This document shows positions 6,047 to 7,994 of a stretch of DNA of 7,994 bases, piece by piece. The notes beneath the pieces were generated by a model. It was not told the origin of the DNA. It was given only the letters and a program-made list of their open reading frames with translations, and did not search any database. Every line of letters starts with the position of its first letter. Position 1 is the first letter of the stretch. Both the position numbers and the translations under genes were made by a program. The DNA lies in NCBI GenBank assembly GCA_030603265.1, contig JAUVYD010000060.1, positions 1 through 7,994 on the forward strand, in the 5' to 3' direction. This stretch comes from Dehalococcoidia bacterium. Its GTDB lineage: Bacteria > Chloroflexota > Dehalococcoidia > GIF9 > AB-539-J10.

Positions 6047-6711
6047 CAGCCGATCTCTCCCTGCGTATTTCGGCACAGCCACCGGCGACACTGCGGCCCA
6101 CTCCAGGCAGGGTCACCCATGGCGTGTTGCTCAACCAGATTGAGGAAGTGCTTGTGAAAGCGCATGTCGTCAACGAACTCAGGATGAAAACACACCGCCA
6201 GAACATGCCCTTCCTGGCACGCAACCACGGTTCCATTGGCAAGTCGCGCCAGCACGCGCACGCCATCGCCACACGATTCTATCACGGGGGCTCTGATAAA
6301 TACCCCGCGGAACGCAGGCCCTGACAAATCCTCGATCTGGAGGTCTTCTTCAAAGCTCTCCACCTGCCGGCCGAACGAGTTGCGGGAAACGGAGACGTCC
6401 AGGACGTCCAGAGGCCTCATCGCATGGCTCGAGATCCTGTTGGCCAGGCAGATGACTCCCGCGCATGTTCCCAGCACGGGTACCCCGGTCGTGATTGCCT
6501 TTCTGAGGGGCTCGCGGAGCTTGTACTCGTCAATGAGTTTGAGAATCGTTGTGCTCTCACCACCGGGGATTATCAGGCCGTCCACGCCATTGATCTCGGA
6601 TGGGAGCCGTATCTCGGTCGCAGCCGCTCCCGCTCTCTGCACGGATTGGATGTGCTCCGAGAACGAGCCCTGCAGGGAAAGCACGCCTATTCGGCGGCGA
6701 ACACCTGTCAC
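6046..6711 (-). CDS. pdxT: Pyridoxal 5'-phosphate synthase glutaminase subunit PdxT
   Basis: Glutaminase of the ribose-5-phosphate-dependent PLP synthase: it frees ammonia from glutamine and channels it to PdxS. The 221 residues carry the whole family pattern: IGVLSLQG (8-15), PGGEST (49-54), the nucleophile elbow GTCAG with Cys83, RNSFGRQVESFE (110-121), FIRAP (138-142) and FHPE with His176 and Glu178. The enzyme normally ends soon after the last helix (here about residue 196); this one has about 25 extra residues rich in Gly, Trp and Arg with two cysteines (208 and 213). It starts with GTG at 6711, overlapping the purF TGA by 4 nt (GTGA). pdxS, often the partner gene next door, is not in this window. 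The identification as PdxT rather than another class I amidotransferase is secure. Confidence 0.97.
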   Translation of the reverse strand: MTGVRRRIGVLSLQGSFSEHIQSVQRAGAAATEIRLPSEINGVDGLIIPGGESTTILKLIDEYKLREPLRKAITTGVPVLGTCAGVICLANRISSHAMRPLDVLDVSVSRNSFGRQVESFEEDLQIEDLSGPAFRGVFIRAPVIESCGDGVRVLARLANGTVVACQEGHVLAVCFHPEFVDDMRFHKHFLNLVEQHAMGDPAWSGPQCRRWLCRNTQGEIG

Positions 6712-7994
6712 GGCGTGGCCTCCAGCGCAAACTTGTCCAGTGCCATTTGCACCGGCACAGGGTACTCACCAGTGAAGCAGGCCATGCACAGAGTGTTGCG
6801 GGGATGGCCCACCGAGGACAGAAGGCCGTCTAGACTGATATACCCCAGTGAATCCGCCTGTACGTGCTCGCGTATCTCTTCGATTGACTTGCGCGTAGCG
6901 ATAAGCTCCCACTCGGTGGCCATGTCCACACCGAGGAAACAGGGGTGCTGAATCGGTGGAGCGCATATCCTGAGATGTATCTCCTTGGCGCCTGCGCGCC
7001 GCAACAGAGCTACCACGTGCGGTATGGTGGTTCCCCTGACGATGCTGTCATCAATGACTACAAGCCGCTTCCCTGCAATGACTTCCTTCAAGGGATTGAA
7101 CTTCAACTGCACGCCGAGGTCTCTCAATCTCTGGTCGGGCGAGATGAAGGTTCGGCCGACGTAGCGGTTCTTCAGAAGTCCCTCGCAGAAGGGTATGCCC
7201 GACGCGTCGGAATACCCTATCGCAGCAGGGATAGCTGAGTCGGGGACGCCGAGAACCAGATCAGCGTCCACCGGGTACTCCTCCCACAGTCGTGCACCCA
7301 TCTGCTGGCGTGTGTCATACACGAGCTTTCCATCAAGTATGCTGTCCGGCCGTGCGAGGTAGATGTATTCGAAGACGCAGGCTGCTCGCCGGGTACTATC
7401 GCTGACCATCAGACTGCGCACGCCTCCAGCATTGATGGCAAGTATCTCTCCCGGCGCGAGGTCTTTCTCGAAGCGTGCGCCGATGTGGTCGAGTGCGCAG
7501 GTCTCCGAGGCAACCACGGGATTCGCCCCTACATAGCCCAGACATAGTGGGCGCACACCGAGGGGGTCCCTCACCGCCATCAGCATGTCCGTCGTCAGGA
7601 GCGTGAGTGAGTAGGCGCCAATAAGCCGACGCATGGCAAAGGCAACACGCTCGCACCAATCCTTCCCGGGCGATGCCAGGATGAGGTTGGCGATGACCTC
7701 TGAGTCAGTTGTGGTTCTGAACTCGAAGCCCCTTTCCTCGAGTTCTTCCCGCAACTCCAGGGCATTGATGATGTTGCCGTTGTGAGCAAGCGCCAGTGTG
7801 CCGGCTTCGCCCGACACAACCAGGGGCTGTGCATTGACCGGCAGGCTCGACCCCGTTGTCGAGTAGCGGTTGTGTCCTATCCCTGCGAAGCCACGAAGCT
7901 TCGCAAGCGATTCCTCGGCAAACACCTGAGACACAAGGCCGCTCGACGCATGGCGCTTCAGCTGCTGCCCGTCAGACACGACGATGCCGCTGCT
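6708..7994 (-). CDS. purF: Amidophosphoribosyltransferase PurF (5' end outside window)
   Basis: Catalyses the committed step of purine synthesis: PRPP and glutamine give 5-phosphoribosylamine. The frame is open to the right edge and 428 residues are visible (numbered from the edge codon), starting in SSGIVVSDG. About 45 N-terminal residues, including the catalytic cysteine, are therefore missing; the GTG at 7979 is internal. Visible glutaminase-domain motifs are GIGHNRYSTTG and HNGNI; VIDDSIVRGTT (about 313-323) is the PRPP-binding loop. Cys206 (CVFEYIYLARPDS), Cys352 (HPCFLG) and the pair Cys403/Cys406 (CMAC) correspond to the four 4Fe-4S ligands of the Bacillus subtilis enzyme, so this is probably the iron-sulfur, oxygen-labile class. 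The loop before CMAC is a few residues shorter than I recall for Bacillus. First visible gene of the purF-pdxT-nrpR-like operon; its promoter is outside. Confidence 0.97.
   Translation of the reverse strand, partial: SSGIVVSDGQQLKRHASSGLVSQVFAEESLAKLRGFAGIGHNRYSTTGSSLPVNAQPLVVSGEAGTLALAHNGNIINALELREELEERGFEFRTTTDSEVIANLILASPGKDWCERVAFAMRRLIGAYSLTLLTTDMLMAVRDPLGVRPLCLGYVGANPVVASETCALDHIGARFEKDLAPGEILAINAGGVRSLMVSDSTRRAACVFEYIYLARPDSILDGKLVYDTRQQMGARLWEEYPVDADLVLGVPDSAIPAAIGYSDASGIPFCEGLLKNRYVGRTFISPDQRLRDLGVQLKFNPLKEVIAGKRLVVIDDSIVRGTTIPHVVALLRRAGAKEIHLRICAPPIQHPCFLGVDMATEWELIATRKSIEEIREHVQADSLGYISLDGLLSSVGHPRNTLCMACFTGEYPVPVQMALDKFALEATP
6719..6723 (-). promoter_or_regulatory. Ribosome binding site of pdxT inside purF
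   Basis: GGAGG on the minus strand (6723 to 6719) lies within the last purF codons, 7 nt before the GTG at 6711. It confirms the GTG start and the overlapping purF/pdxT arrangement. Confidence 0.7.

Noticed and set aside
6392..6411. A short direct repeat of ACGTCCAG within pdxT
   Set aside because: Two copies only, encoding the LDVLDV stretch of PdxT; explained by codon use, not a repeat element.
6236..6951. Plus-strand frames opposite pdxT and the end of purF
   Set aside because: Both sense genes are unmistakable, and the antisense translations lack any domain.

Overview
This window is a bacterial purine-biosynthesis locus with nitrogen-related neighbours. It is GC-rich and densely packed: genes are separated by 5 to 40 bp or overlap, and several use GTG or TTG starts. 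The organism is probably an anaerobic or microaerophilic bacterium, perhaps in or near the Chloroflexota (Dehalococcoidia-like). That placement is inference from three traits: an archaeal-type NrpR-like regulator, a mid-length PurL with PurS-like sequence fused at its N-terminus and a separate PurQ, and a PurF with the cysteines of the iron-sulfur type. No rRNA or other phylogenetic marker is present.

Layout. Positions 2-637 (+) hold the C-terminal part of an acetamidase/formamidase-family enzyme whose start lies before the window. Facing it at 676-1182 (-) is a lipoprotein carrying a SlyD-type FKBP prolyl isomerase. A 214-bp divergent region (1183-1396) holds candidate promoters in both directions and a possible 34-codon ORF that overlaps the next start codon. 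purL (1397-4255) and purQ (4261-5028) follow as a + strand pair. Converging on them from the right is a tight - strand operon, read right to left: purF (6708 to beyond the window edge), pdxT (6046-6711, GTGA overlap with purF) and an NrpR-like winged-helix regulator (5041-6033). Only 12 bp separate the purQ stop from the regulator stop.

How the genes fit together. PurF makes phosphoribosylamine from PRPP and glutamine, the first step of purine synthesis. PurL with PurQ performs the fourth step, FGAR to FGAM, again using glutamine. PdxT supplies glutamine-derived ammonia to PdxS for pyridoxal 5'-phosphate synthesis. The locus therefore holds three glutamine-hydrolysing amidotransferase functions. 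The regulator in the purF operon belongs to a family that, in methanogenic archaea, represses nitrogen-assimilation genes and is relieved by 2-oxoglutarate. A working hypothesis is that nitrogen status is coupled here to purine and PLP synthesis.

I see no mobile element, CRISPR array, tRNA or rRNA. The less ordinary points are the tandem PurS-PurS-PurL architecture, the NrpR-like regulator in a bacterial purF-pdxT operon, and the possible leader ORF coupled to purL.
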